A DNA stretch of 38,209 bases from Gammaproteobacteria bacterium (GCA_021731365.1 JAKFXL010000067.1:1-38209), one strand, 5' to 3'. Positions 1 to 8,190 are shown, counted from the first letter of the stretch. Notes: generated by a model not told the origin, from the letters alone. Made by a program: numbers and translations.

Positions 1-4
1 GCCA

Positions 5-1306
5 ATGCAACCGCCCACCCCACCCCCAAACTCCAGTCGACGAGAACGCACCGCATGGTGCATGTACGACTTTGCCAACTCCGGCTACACCACTGTCATC
101 CTAACCGCCATCTTCAACAGCTATTTTGTGGGCGTAATTGCCGCCAGCAATACCGAACCGGGGCACTCCACCCTGCTCTGGACCATCACCATGGCAATCG
201 CCAACGCCATCGTCTTGCTCTGCGCCCCCATCCTCGGGGCCATAGCCGACTATTCAGCGGCAAAAAAACGGTTTCTCCTGATCAGCACCCTAGGCTGTGT
301 ACTCTTCACCGCCACCCTCAGCCTCGTTGGCCCCGGCGACACCGCCCTGGCGATGATCCTAGTCATCCTAGCAACAACCATGTACGCCACCAGCGAAAAT
401 CTGATTGCAGCCTTCCTACCAGAACTCGTGCCACCAGAAAAGATGGGGCGACTCTCCGGGTACGGCTGGGGCATAGGCTATCTGGGTGGACTGCTTACAC
501 TAGGCTTATGCCTACTATATATAGTATGGGCAAAGGCAAGAGGGTACGATGCCAGCCACTACGTGCCCATCACCTGCCTGATTGTCGCAGCAATCTTTGC
601 CCTGGCGGCAACCCCCACCCTACTTTGGCTACAAGAGAGAGCCCACGCCAAAGAAAAATTAACACCCCGTGGTTACATGCACGCAGGCTATCAACGCCTA
701 CGCCACACCCTAAAACATACACACCAGCACCCAGATCTATTCAGGTTTCTGCTCACCCTCATCGTCTACCACTCCGGCATCAATACCGTCATTGTACTGG
801 CCGCCATCTATGCCCAAGAGGTCATGGCATTCAAAATAGAGCAGACACTCATCCTGATACTCGTCGTCAACGCCACCGCAGCCATCGGCGCACTCATCTT
901 TGGTCATCTGCAAGACCGCATCGGCTCCAAACAGAGCCTGGCACTCACACTAGTCATATGGATAATCTCCATCTCACTCGCCTACAGCGCCACAGAGCCA
1001 CCCCAGTTCTGGCTATCCGCCAACCTCATTGGTCTGGCCCTCGGTGCCAGCCAATCCGCCGGACGGGCCATGATCGGACAACTCATGCCACCAGAACGGA
1101 ACGGGGAATTTTTTGGCCTATGGGGCATGGCCATTCGGCTCGCCGCGATAATAGGCCCCCTCAGCTACGGCGGTATCACCTACTACACACACGGCAACCA
1201 CCGCATCGCCCTGCTTTCCACCCTGCTCTTCTTTATTACCGGATTATTAATGTTGATAACCATCAACGAACAGCGTGGCAAGCAGGCCATATGCGAAAAA
1301 TCATGA
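5..1306 (+). CDS. MFS transporter, UMF1/Atg22 family
   Basis: A 433-residue inner-membrane protein with about twelve hydrophobic segments. It opens with the family-typical stretch RRERTAWCMYDFANSGYTT (about residues 12-30), which is characteristic of the UMF1 (Atg22-like) branch of the major facilitator superfamily. Other landmarks are a cytoplasmic loop rich in His and Lys near residues 215-240 and a Gly-rich repeat of the first half in the second (ALIFGHLQDRIGSKQSLAL, a motif-A-like loop). Bacterial members are annotated as UMF1 transporters or permeases of unknown substrate; the yeast relative exports amino acids from the vacuole. The start lies four bases from the window edge, so its ribosome-binding site and any upstream partner are not visible. 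Codon use is markedly C-rich in third positions. Family assignment is firm; the substrate is unknown. Confidence 0.88.
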   Translation: MQPPTPPPNSSRRERTAWCMYDFANSGYTTVILTAIFNSYFVGVIAASNTEPGHSTLLWTITMAIANAIVLLCAPILGAIADYSAAKKRFLLISTLGCVLFTATLSLVGPGDTALAMILVILATTMYATSENLIAAFLPELVPPEKMGRLSGYGWGIGYLGGLLTLGLCLLYIVWAKARGYDASHYVPITCLIVAAIFALAATPTLLWLQERAHAKEKLTPRGYMHAGYQRLRHTLKHTHQHPDLFRFLLTLIVYHSGINTVIVLAAIYAQEVMAFKIEQTLILILVVNATAAIGALIFGHLQDRIGSKQSLALTLVIWIISISLAYSATEPPQFWLSANLIGLALGASQSAGRAMIGQLMPPERNGEFFGLWGMAIRLAAIIGPLSYGGITYYTHGNHRIALLSTLLFFITGLLMLITINEQRGKQAICEKS

Positions 1307-1482
1307 TAAATTCACGCCCCCGGCACAAATCGTACTTTCATTAATTAAATTTATTTGGTATAAATAGCGGGTGAGAAAGTGTAGCTAAGATTTGGCAGCA
1401 TTAAATATCAACTGGGGTAATTGTGGTATTTAGGGTAAGCGGTCATGGTGCAACAGTTCAAAAAGACCAGGGAGACTTAACA

Positions 1483-2466
1483 ATGAAATCATATAGAATT
1501 GCAAGCTCGGTAGGGACAGTAGCATTGCTGCTGGCTGGAGCGGCACAAGCAGAACCATCAAAGGCCAGTTTTGATAACTGGACCGTAACCAGCGGTACTA
1601 TCAACGCGGGCTGCGCCACGGGGGCTGGAAACTTTACCTCTTGCGGTACAGCAATAAGCGAAAAAGGGTTTTTCAGCCGCTTAGTTGTTGATCAAGCCAC
1701 TGGCAAACAGTTTTTCCAGACCATCGTCACCATGCCTGATGCCAATGCGGCAAATCCAGCGGCTTTAGACAGCCTTGCATTTGCTAATGAAAACTTTGTT
1801 AGTTTCAGTGGCAGTAACGGCATTATCGACAAACAGCGCATTTTTCAGGCGCAAGTTGTGCCAGGTGTAGGGACGGGTGCCGCACATACAGTTAATTTCA
1901 CCAACGCATCTCTCATCGGAACAGGTTGGGCAAAAGACTTTGTCGAATTGACCCAGTCTATTACAGACCCCGTGGTAACAAGAGGCGATGGCTTTGAAAC
2001 CCACTTTCTTTACAAACAGGTCGGTTACAACGACCCAACCACCAGCAGAGTACCTACTGGAAAAGGGATGAAAATCACATCCTTCTCTCCTATTGGCTCA
2101 ATACCGACCGATGGACAAAACTTCGTTTTTGTTGATAAACAAGGTGATTACGTTGTGCAGCCGGCAACACCAAACACCATCGTCTTGACTGGACCGACTG
2201 GCGGCACCCTCACTTGGGTAGGAGATAGCGCTCCAGGTGTCAACACCGGTACACGTGGTGCAAACATTCAAGCCATTTACATAGGACAGGACTCTGCAAC
2301 CGCTGGGCTTGGATTTGGATTTAACGCCTACGCGAACATGACAGTTAATCCGGTCAACAGGATAGCGGTGTTTGACTTGGTTAAGTCGGCTCCTGTGGGC
2401 TGGACTGATGCCATATGGGGTACCACCGTTACCAAAGGCCCAATCACAGATATATTCCTGCCTTAG
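1483..2466 (+). CDS. secreted protein of unknown function
   Basis: A 327-residue protein that I do not recognise. I chose the ATG at 1483 because an AGGGAG ribosome-binding site lies just upstream (1469-1474) and because it gives a clean signal peptide: a basic start (MKSYR), a hydrophobic core (VALLLAGAAQA) and likely cleavage after AQA at about residue 23. An in-frame ATG 60 bases upstream would put a polar tail before the signal. The mature part is rich in Gly, Thr, Asn, Ser and Val, has few charges and only two cysteines (in GCATGAG and FTSCG near residues 44-54) that could form a disulfide. The composition suggests an all-beta extracellular or cell-surface protein. It stands alone between a transporter and nudF and has its own strong terminator, so it is a single-gene unit. 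No enzyme motif is visible. Confidence 0.75.
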   Translation: MKSYRIASSVGTVALLLAGAAQAEPSKASFDNWTVTSGTINAGCATGAGNFTSCGTAISEKGFFSRLVVDQATGKQFFQTIVTMPDANAANPAALDSLAFANENFVSFSGSNGIIDKQRIFQAQVVPGVGTGAAHTVNFTNASLIGTGWAKDFVELTQSITDPVVTRGDGFETHFLYKQVGYNDPTTSRVPTGKGMKITSFSPIGSIPTDGQNFVFVDKQGDYVVQPATPNTIVLTGPTGGTLTWVGDSAPGVNTGTRGANIQAIYIGQDSATAGLGFGFNAYANMTVNPVNRIAVFDLVKSAPVGWTDAIWGTTVTKGPITDIFLP

Positions 2467-2487
2467 TAATCGGTTTGTACCATCCAT

Positions 2488-2520
2488 AAAGAGGGGCCTT
2501 GTGCCCCTCTTTATATTTTT
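2488..2520 (+). terminator. Rho-independent terminator after the secreted protein
   Basis: A perfect 10-bp stem (AAAGAGGGGC at 2488-2497, GCCCCTCTTT at 2503-2512) with a 5-base loop, followed by ATATTTTT. It sits 22 bases after the stop of the 1483-2466 gene. Because nudF ends on the other strand at 2539, it may also serve that gene. Confidence 0.9.
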
Positions 2521-2538
2521 GGGTATATTATCTCACGC

Positions 2539-3165
2539 CTATAACCAAATACTGACAACCCTGCTTTTGTTCAGCGCCAGCCACTGCAATGCCATAATCG
2601 GTGCGGCAGAATTTATGCGTCCGCTCTCAATCCACTCCAGCGCTTCTGATAGTCCTACCGTAAAAACCCGGATATCTTCATTCTCTTCAGCTAGACCATA
2701 AGTACCACCAATGGTGCTGGCATCTACGCGGCCACAAAACAGCATAATGGATTCACTGCTCCCGCCGGGGCTTGGGTAGAACCGGTAAATGGGTAACAAC
2801 TCATCAATGTGGCAACCTGCCTCTTCCTGTGCCTCACGTTGAGCCACCCCTTCTGCTGTTTCATCCGCAGCCACCATGCCTGCAACTATCTCGGTTAGCC
2901 AGGGACCTTGTGAGTCATTCAGTGCGCCGATGCGAAACTGCTCTATCAGCACCACTCTGTCCAACACAGGATCGTAGAGTAGTACTGCCACAGCATGACC
3001 CCGCTCAAAAAGCTCCCGGCTCATGATCTGGCTCATGCCGCCAGCAAAAAGAGTGTGGCGCAAGCGGAATTTTTCAAGGCGAAAAAACCCTTGAAAGCAG
3101 ATTATACGGCTCTCTATCTCAACTTCACCATAATTCATTATTTTATCCATTAGTTTGGTGGCCAT
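2539..3165 (-). CDS. nudF: ADP-ribose pyrophosphatase (NUDIX hydrolase)
   Basis: A 208-residue cytoplasmic enzyme that hydrolyses ADP-ribose to AMP and ribose 5-phosphate, preventing build-up of reactive ADP-ribose. The complete Nudix box runs from G96 to C118: GMVAAD, E102, seven residues, then REAQEEAGC, matching Gx5Ex7REUxEExGU. The flanking blocks FERGHAV, VVLIEQFRIGA, SPGGSSESI, LAEENEDIRV and APIMALQWL are those of the NudF subfamily. The length is normal for this family (about 209 in Escherichia coli). The first ATG has no clear ribosome-binding site and other in-frame ATGs occur at residues 6 and 10, so the true N-terminus may be a few residues shorter. In enterobacteria nudF sits next to tolC and cpdA; here it is isolated, transcribed away from lon, and shares a terminator region with the secreted protein. 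Confidence 0.93.
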   Translation of the reverse strand: MATKLMDKIMNYGEVEIESRIICFQGFFRLEKFRLRHTLFAGGMSQIMSRELFERGHAVAVLLYDPVLDRVVLIEQFRIGALNDSQGPWLTEIVAGMVAADETAEGVAQREAQEEAGCHIDELLPIYRFYPSPGGSSESIMLFCGRVDASTIGGTYGLAEENEDIRVFTVGLSEALEWIESGRINSAAPIMALQWLALNKSRVVSIWL

Positions 3166-3269
3166 TCAATTTGCTGACTATACTGCCAGCTCATCGGTAG
3201 AAAAAACAAAAGTATTGCCTTTGACAGCCGATGCAGTGAGTCAGGAACTCATTCAATATAAACACTATT

Positions 3270-3284
3270 TGACCAATATGGTCA
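3270..3284. promoter_or_regulatory. inverted repeat upstream of the Lon-like gene
   Basis: TGACC-AATAT-GGTCA is a perfect 5-bp inverted repeat around an AT centre, 41 bases before the preferred start of the protease gene. Its placement suits an operator, but I cannot assign a regulator. No convincing sigma-32 promoter was found in the 3166-3297 interval, although a TTGACA hexamer lies at 3221-3226. Confidence 0.35.
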
Positions 3285-3324
3285 CACTACACTCCAGTTG
3301 AAGAAAAACAGCCAGGGAATGACT

Positions 3325-5730
3325 ATGCGTAAAGACCTTGATGATCTGCTCGAGCCAGAACTTCTGAACAATGAAGAAGATATATTTTCATCAGACCTTG
3401 CTCTGACAAACCAGGCACTGCCCCAGACACTCTACATTTTACCGCTGGCGGAGCGCCCTTTTTTTCCGGCGCAAACACTGCCCGTTCTGATGGCCGAAGA
3501 TCCCTGGTTAGATACGGTTAAAAAGATCGGAGAGACTCCCGCTCAGGTGGGGGGATTGTTGTTGGTCCGCCCTAACGAAGAGGAAGGTGCCAAGGCTGAT
3601 GATTTTTACCCCATTGGCAGTGTGGTGCGTTTGCACCACCCGATGCGCTCCGATGGCAAAATCCAGTTTATTGCCGAGGGGTTGCAACGTTTTCAGGTGG
3701 TGGAGTGGCTCTCAATGACCCCCCCCTATCTGGCACGTGTTGAATACCCTGAAGACAAAAGACCTGCCAGTGGCCAAACCAAGGCCTATGCGATGGCTAT
3801 CATCAATACCCTCAAGGAGCTGGTACCTCTCAACCCGCTGTATAGTGAGGAGTTACGCTATTTCCTTGACCGCTTTGGCCCTAATGAACCCTCACCACTG
3901 ACCGACTTTGCCGCGGCGCTCACCACGGCGGAAAAGGAGGAGCTACAGGATATTCTTGATACTGTTGATATCCGCCGCCGTATGCAGAAAGTCCTGATTC
4001 TGATTAAAAAGGAGCTGGATGTCGCCAAACTACAGGCGCAGATCCGGCAATCAGTGGAGCGCAAGATCAGCGACCATCAGCGCAAATTTTTCTTGCGTGA
4101 ACAGCTCAAGGTGATCCAGCAGGAGCTGGGTATCTCCAAGGATGATCGTCAGGCCGACATCGACAAGTTCAGTGAGCGACTCAGTACGCTGAAAATACCC
4201 GTTAAAGCACGCAAGGTCATTGATGATGAGCTGGATAAGTTACGCATCCTCGACTCAAGCTCGCCCGAATACGCGGTCACCCGCAACTATCTGGACTGGA
4301 TAACCACCATCCCTTGGGGGGTCTACTCCAAAGACAAATTCAATCTAAAAGAGGCCCACGCCATCCTCGACGAAGACCATGACGGACTGGCCGATGTTAA
4401 AGAGCGCATTATCGAGTTCCTGGCGGTGGGTAGCCTGAAAGGTGAGGTTTCCGGCTCTATTATCCTGCTGGTGGGCCCGCCCGGCGTTGGCAAAACCTCG
4501 ATCGGTCGCAGCATTGCCCGCACCTTGGGGCGCAAGTTCTACCGTTTCTCCTTAGGTGGTATGCGCGATGAGGCGGAGATCAAGGGGCATCGCCGCACCT
4601 ATATTGGTGCCATGCCAGGCAAGATGGTACAGGCACTTAAGGATGTAGGCACCGCCAACCCCATCATTATGCTGGACGAAATAGACAAGGTTGGCAGCTC
4701 ATACCGGGGCGACCCCGCCTCTGCCATGCTTGAGATGCTCGATCCGGAACAGAATGCCGAGTTCCTTGACCACTATCTGGACGTGCGCCTCGATCTCTCC
4801 AAGGTTCTGTTTATCTGCACAGCCAATACCCTCGACACCATTCCCGGTCCGTTGCTTGACCGCATGGAGATTATCCGTCTTGCCGGTTACATCACTGACG
4901 AGAAGGTGCAGATCGCCAAACATCACCTCTGGCCACGACAGCTGGAGAACGCCGGGCTGAAAAAGAATCAGCTAAAGATATCCGATGCCGCCCTCAGCTA
5001 TGTGATCGAGGGGTATGCCCGCGAGGCCGGGGTGCGTAATCTGGAGAAAAAACTGGGCCGCATGGTACGCAAGGCGGTGGTTGAATTTGTCACCAAACCC
5101 AAAACAAAGCGCCAAAAGAGCATCTCTATCAAAGATGTACAGAACTACCTTGGGCAGCCCTTTTTTAAACAGGAGAAACCACCCGCCGGTATTGGCATTG
5201 TCAACGGCCTGGCCTGGACCTCCATGGGCGGGGCCACGCTCACCCTGGAGGCGAGCCAGATCCATAGTAACAACAGGGGCTTCAAACTCACCGGCAACCT
5301 TGGTGATGTGATGAAGGAGTCGGCAGAGATTGCTTACAGCTTTATCGCTTCCCATCTTAAAGAGTTTAAATGTAGCAGCGACCACTTTGATAAGGCCTTC
5401 ATCCATGTCCATGTGCCGGAAGGGGCGACCCCCAAGGATGGCCCCAGTGCCGGAGTGACCATGGCCACCGCCCTGCTCTCCCTGGCGCGTAATCAAAAAG
5501 TACCTCGTCTGCTGGCGATGACGGGGGAATTGACACTCACCGGCCAGGTGCTGGCCGTAGGTGGTATACGTGAAAAGGTGATTGCCGCCCGTCGCATCCG
5601 CATCATGGAGGTGATTCTGCCCGAGGCCAACCGCAAAGACTTTGATGAGTTGCCAGCCCATATCCGCACAGGTATGACTGTACATTTTGCCAAGCAATAC
5701 AAAGATGTCGCTGCGGTTGTCTTTGGCTGA
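3325..5730 (+). CDS. lon: ATP-dependent Lon-type serine protease
   Basis: A cytoplasmic AAA+ protease that unfolds and degrades damaged or regulatory proteins. With the ATG at 3325 it has 801 residues. Order: an N-terminal substrate domain (about 25-220), a coiled-coil linker (VERKISDHQRKFFLREQLK), the AAA+ module with Walker A GPPGVGKTS (about 384-392) and Walker B IIMLDEIDK, then the protease domain with catalytic Ser708 in DGPSAGVT and Lys751 in GGIREKV. The 43-residue spacing of the dyad equals that of E. coli Lon. I prefer 3325 because AGGGA (3314-3318) lies six bases before it; ATG 3319 and TTG 3298 are in-frame alternatives. The N-domain (LPLAERPFFPAQTLPVLM) differs from classical Lon, and clpX is not adjacent, so this may be a second, divergent Lon paralogue. 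Confidence 0.93.
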   Translation: MRKDLDDLLEPELLNNEEDIFSSDLALTNQALPQTLYILPLAERPFFPAQTLPVLMAEDPWLDTVKKIGETPAQVGGLLLVRPNEEEGAKADDFYPIGSVVRLHHPMRSDGKIQFIAEGLQRFQVVEWLSMTPPYLARVEYPEDKRPASGQTKAYAMAIINTLKELVPLNPLYSEELRYFLDRFGPNEPSPLTDFAAALTTAEKEELQDILDTVDIRRRMQKVLILIKKELDVAKLQAQIRQSVERKISDHQRKFFLREQLKVIQQELGISKDDRQADIDKFSERLSTLKIPVKARKVIDDELDKLRILDSSSPEYAVTRNYLDWITTIPWGVYSKDKFNLKEAHAILDEDHDGLADVKERIIEFLAVGSLKGEVSGSIILLVGPPGVGKTSIGRSIARTLGRKFYRFSLGGMRDEAEIKGHRRTYIGAMPGKMVQALKDVGTANPIIMLDEIDKVGSSYRGDPASAMLEMLDPEQNAEFLDHYLDVRLDLSKVLFICTANTLDTIPGPLLDRMEIIRLAGYITDEKVQIAKHHLWPRQLENAGLKKNQLKISDAALSYVIEGYAREAGVRNLEKKLGRMVRKAVVEFVTKPKTKRQKSISIKDVQNYLGQPFFKQEKPPAGIGIVNGLAWTSMGGATLTLEASQIHSNNRGFKLTGNLGDVMKESAEIAYSFIASHLKEFKCSSDHFDKAFIHVHVPEGATPKDGPSAGVTMATALLSLARNQKVPRLLAMTGELTLTGQVLAVGGIREKVIAARRIRIMEVILPEANRKDFDELPAHIRTGMTVHFAKQYKDVAAVVFG

Positions 5731-5744
5731 TCAACGCCTGTTGT

Positions 5745-5778
5745 AACATCAGCAGAGTCTGTAGACTCTGCTGATGTT
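5745..5778. terminator. perfect 15-bp hairpin between lon and the kelch gene
   Basis: AACATCAGCAGAGTC (5745-5759) and its exact complement GACTCTGCTGATGTT (5764-5778) flank a TGTA loop. It starts 15 bases after the lon stop and ends 21 bases before the next ATG. No T-tract follows, so it may be an mRNA-stabilising or Rho-linked structure, or a DNA operator, rather than a classical terminator. Confidence 0.6.
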
Positions 5779-5799
5779 CACCACTTTGCAGTCAACACC

Positions 5800-6876
5800 A
5801 TGTTTAAACAGTTTGCCGTCCCTGTTCTCGGCCTTGGCCTGCTCATCCCCCTTATCATATGGCTGGTCAGTGGCTCCTCAACCCAGCCCGCCACTCACGC
5901 GTGGCAAAGTGGCTGGAGCAGCGAAACCGCCTTTCACTACGCCCGCCGCGCACCTGCAGCGGTGGTATATAACAACCACCTCTATCTCATTGGCGGTATT
6001 GATGGCGATGGTCACTATGTACAGACGGTGGAGTACGCACAGATCAATGGCAATGGTCGGCTTGGCCCATGGCAACTCAGCAGCAACCTGAATCAGGGGC
6101 GTTTCTACAATGCTGCCGTCGCCAGTAACGGCTACCTCTACACCCTTGGCGGTGGCAGTGGTGAGCGTGGCCATGAGAACTATCCACTCGACTCGATCGA
6201 ACGTGCCCCCATCAACAGAGATGGCTCACTGGGGCCGTGGCAAGTGGTCAGCCATATGACCACCGCACGCCGTGGCCTCAAGCTGGTGTTGCACCAAAAC
6301 ACCCTCTACGCCATTGGTGGTTACGATGGCCAGTTCCTCAAATCCAGCGAGCGCGCAGTGCTGAATAGGGATGGAACCATTGGCGAATGGCAGAAGGAGC
6401 AGTACGAATCACTTATCGATCGCTACATCCATGCCGCCGCTCGCCACAAAAACAGGCTCTACCTGCTCGGCGGCCACATGCGTGATCCAGGCCAGGCCAG
6501 CTATGGTGACGTGGAATCAAGCCAGATTCAGCCAGACCAGACCCTCTCGCCCTGGCAGATAGACCCCCACCCCCTGCTCACACCACGACTGGTCGCGGAG
6601 GCGTTTGTCATCAACCAGCACCTTTATATCGCCGGTGGCCACACTGGCAACAGCCGCCTCAACAGCGTTGAGGTCACACACATCAACACCGACGGTACGT
6701 TAGCGCCCTGGCGTTACACCACGCCACTGCCACAACCGCGCAGCGCCTATGCCGTGGCCGTGGCCACCGATAAAAATCGCGTCTATGTGCTGGGCGGTGG
6801 TGGTGATGAGTTACCGCTCAATACCGTCCTGATGGCCACAGCCAACCATCGTGGTGAACTGGGTAACCCCGATTAA
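5800..6876 (+). CDS. membrane-anchored kelch-repeat protein
   Basis: A 358-residue protein with one hydrophobic N-terminal segment (residues about 5-24, VPVLGLGLLIPLIIWLV) and then a beta-propeller. Six kelch motifs are visible, each with the Gly-Gly pair: LYLIGGIDG, LYTLGGGSG, LYAIGGYDG, LYLLGGHMR, LYIAGGHTG and VYVLGGGGD. Between them a second periodic motif, N-x-DG-x-(L/I)-x-x-W (for example NRDGSLGPWQ, NRDGTIGEWQ, NTDGTLAPWR), closes the blades. The N-terminal segment lacks a clear cleavage site, so the propeller is probably tethered on the periplasmic face. Bacterial kelch proteins of this type have no single function; protein or sugar binding is usual. It follows lon after a hairpin and is probably a separate unit, ending in its own terminator. 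The biological role is unknown. Confidence 0.8.
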   Translation: MFKQFAVPVLGLGLLIPLIIWLVSGSSTQPATHAWQSGWSSETAFHYARRAPAAVVYNNHLYLIGGIDGDGHYVQTVEYAQINGNGRLGPWQLSSNLNQGRFYNAAVASNGYLYTLGGGSGERGHENYPLDSIERAPINRDGSLGPWQVVSHMTTARRGLKLVLHQNTLYAIGGYDGQFLKSSERAVLNRDGTIGEWQKEQYESLIDRYIHAAARHKNRLYLLGGHMRDPGQASYGDVESSQIQPDQTLSPWQIDPHPLLTPRLVAEAFVINQHLYIAGGHTGNSRLNSVEVTHINTDGTLAPWRYTTPLPQPRSAYAVAVATDKNRVYVLGGGGDELPLNTVLMATANHRGELGNPD

Positions 6877-6975
6877 AAATTTACATTTTTTCTGAAATAC
6901 GACTCATGCTTACCCCAACGCAGCCGTTACAACCTGTGAAGATTGAATGATTTAACCACCTATTTACCCCCCCCT

Positions 6976-7015
6976 GAAGACGGGCCGACACAAGGATTGA
7001 GTCGCGCCCGTCTTC
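6976..7015 (+). terminator. terminator after the kelch gene
   Basis: A 10-bp stem (GAAGACGGGC 6976-6985 with GCCCGTCTTC 7006-7015) is extended by CGAC/GTCG with one bulged base and an 11-base loop, followed by CCTTTAT. It lies about 100 bases after the kelch stop. The rest of 6877-7072 holds no gene that I can support. Confidence 0.65.
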
Positions 7016-7072
7016 CCTTTATGCTCTACCCCATAAGAGTCGGCCACCACCCCCTGCACAACGGGGCGCTGT

Positions 7073-7274
7073 ATGGCTCAATCAGATCAAACATTGGCAA
7101 AGGGGTTAAATAGCTATCGACCTTCCATACGGTGAGCTGATCCATACGCAGCAGACAGCTCTTCAAACCATCGATGTATATCAAAGTGGCACCCTGCGGC
7201 TACTGCGAACCGACGCCCACGCCACACAGAGCGCCATTGATCTGGCAACCCCATACACACTGCTTCTGCCTTAC
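7073..7274 (+). other. coding 5' part of the spermidine-synthase-like gene, start unclear
   Basis: The frame of the next gene is open back to 7110 (after TAA at 7107-7109), and its translation matches the normal N-terminal part of spermidine-synthase-like proteins: IDLPYGELIHTQQ, then TIDVYQSGTLRLLR, then IDLATPYTLLLPY. There is no in-frame ATG, GTG or TTG between 7110 and 7275. A good Shine-Dalgarno sequence, AGGGG (7101-7105), stands 4 bases before ATA 7110 and 10 before ATC 7116. A separate short frame begins with ATG at 7073 (MAQSDQTLAKG) and ends at 7135. Its reading would join the long frame only after a +1 shift near 7109. So either the start codon is non-standard, or the gene carries a frameshift (real or a sequencing error). 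Confidence 0.6.
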
Positions 7275-7904
7275 ATGCCAGTGATGATGGTCAACCTGCT
7301 CTTTCAGCCGGCACCACGACGCTGCCTGCTGCTGGGGCTGGGGGGCGGGGATCTGGTCCGCTACCTCCATCACCAGCTACCCAGCTGCAACATCACAGCA
7401 GTGGAGCTGGACGCGGGGATGGTGGATATCAGTAAACACTATTTTGCCCTGCCCGAGGCCAACAACATCCAGTTGGTCGTAGACGACGCCGGCCACTTTA
7501 TCGCCGCCAGCAAACGTCCCGTCGATACGCTGCTAGTGGATATTTACAGCCACAACGGTATGCCAACGTTACTCCTGGAGGATGACTTCTACCGCCACTG
7601 TTATCGGGTACTCACACGAGAGGGGGTCATGGTGATCAACCTGCTAATTAACCATGGCCAGGAGTTGCACACCCTTTTAAGAAAGATTCGTCAGCAATTT
7701 CAGCAACTGACGCTCTGCCTGACGGTAACCGGATATAAAAATGTGATTGTGGTTGCCTTTTGCCAGCCACCCAGCACGCTTGACCGGGCCGGGCTGATGC
7801 AACGGGCAGCAGAACTCAGCCCAAGGTTTGGGCTGAGTTTTGAGGCACTGGTAGAGAACCTGTTTCGAACCAATCCATTGGCGGGGGGGGAGCTATTCTT
7901 TTAA
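7275..7904 (+). CDS. spermidine-synthase-like SAM-binding protein
   Basis: The listed span covers the 209 residues from the first ATG, but the protein really begins upstream (see 7073-7274). The Rossmann-fold core is clear: LLLGLGGGDLVRYL is the nucleotide-binding motif I, ITAVELDAGMVDI carries the acidic residue that holds the cofactor ribose, and DDAGHFI and DTLLVDIYSHNGMP follow in the order seen in spermidine synthase-like aminopropyl- or methyltransferases. These lone SpeE-like proteins without speD are common in gammaproteobacteria and mostly uncharacterised, so polyamine synthesis is not proven. The ATG at 7275 lies inside a conserved element (LLLPYMPVMMVNLLFQP), so a protein starting there would lack its N-terminal strand domain. 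It ends one base before the convergent YjfB-like gene. Confidence 0.78.
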   Translation: MPVMMVNLLFQPAPRRCLLLGLGGGDLVRYLHHQLPSCNITAVELDAGMVDISKHYFALPEANNIQLVVDDAGHFIAASKRPVDTLLVDIYSHNGMPTLLLEDDFYRHCYRVLTREGVMVINLLINHGQELHTLLRKIRQQFQQLTLCLTVTGYKNVIVVAFCQPPSTLDRAGLMQRAAELSPRFGLSFEALVENLFRTNPLAGGELFF

Positions 7905-8117
7905 CTATGCCTGAACATCCACGTTACTGCCAAGATGGGGGGCCAGCTTCTCACGCGGAACCTCTTGTGTAGGGCTGGCAACGCTGTTAATTAACTCTTT
8001 AGCGGTTTTAGCCTCAATATCGAGCGCCTTGTTCAGGATCGCGATACTTACCTCCTCTCCCGTTTTGGCGCTACTGGCCTGAGTCACTGCTGTACTACTA
8101 ATGCCACTGATATCCAT
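7905..8117 (-). CDS. YjfB-like putative motility protein
   Basis: A 70-residue soluble protein. The start at 8117 has AGGAG eight bases upstream and yields the family opening MDISGISS; an in-frame ATG 33 bases upstream would begin inside the leader. The pattern (a short Ser/Thr/Ala-rich start, then an amphipathic helix VSIAILNKALDIEAKTAKELINSV, then a Pro-rich tail) matches the small YjfB family (PF14070), described as putative motility proteins in flagellated bacteria. The molecular role is not known. A candidate sigma-28 promoter lies about 70 bases upstream, which fits the motility label. It converges on the spermidine-synthase-like gene with no space between the two stop codons. Confidence 0.72.
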   Translation of the reverse strand: MDISGISSTAVTQASSAKTGEEVSIAILNKALDIEAKTAKELINSVASPTQEVPREKLAPHLGSNVDVQA

Positions 8118-8190
8118 TGGACACACTCCTATCGTCGAGGGGCCCAACACTCCTTATTGTCCCGTAGGTAAAAACTACACGTACATTGGG

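Noticed and set aside
55-1344. A 429-codon frame overlapping the MFS gene in another phase
   Set aside because: The product is extremely rich in His, Arg and Pro with no recognisable motif; it is a by-product of the C-rich codon use of the real gene.
3166-3297. A sigma-32 promoter before the Lon-type gene
   Set aside because: No CTTGAA/CCCCAT pair is present at workable spacing; only an isolated TTGACA and an inverted repeat are seen.
6906-6950. A 14-codon frame (MLTPTQPLQPVKIE) after the kelch gene
   Set aside because: Very short, no ribosome-binding site, and lies before a terminator; not supportable as a gene.
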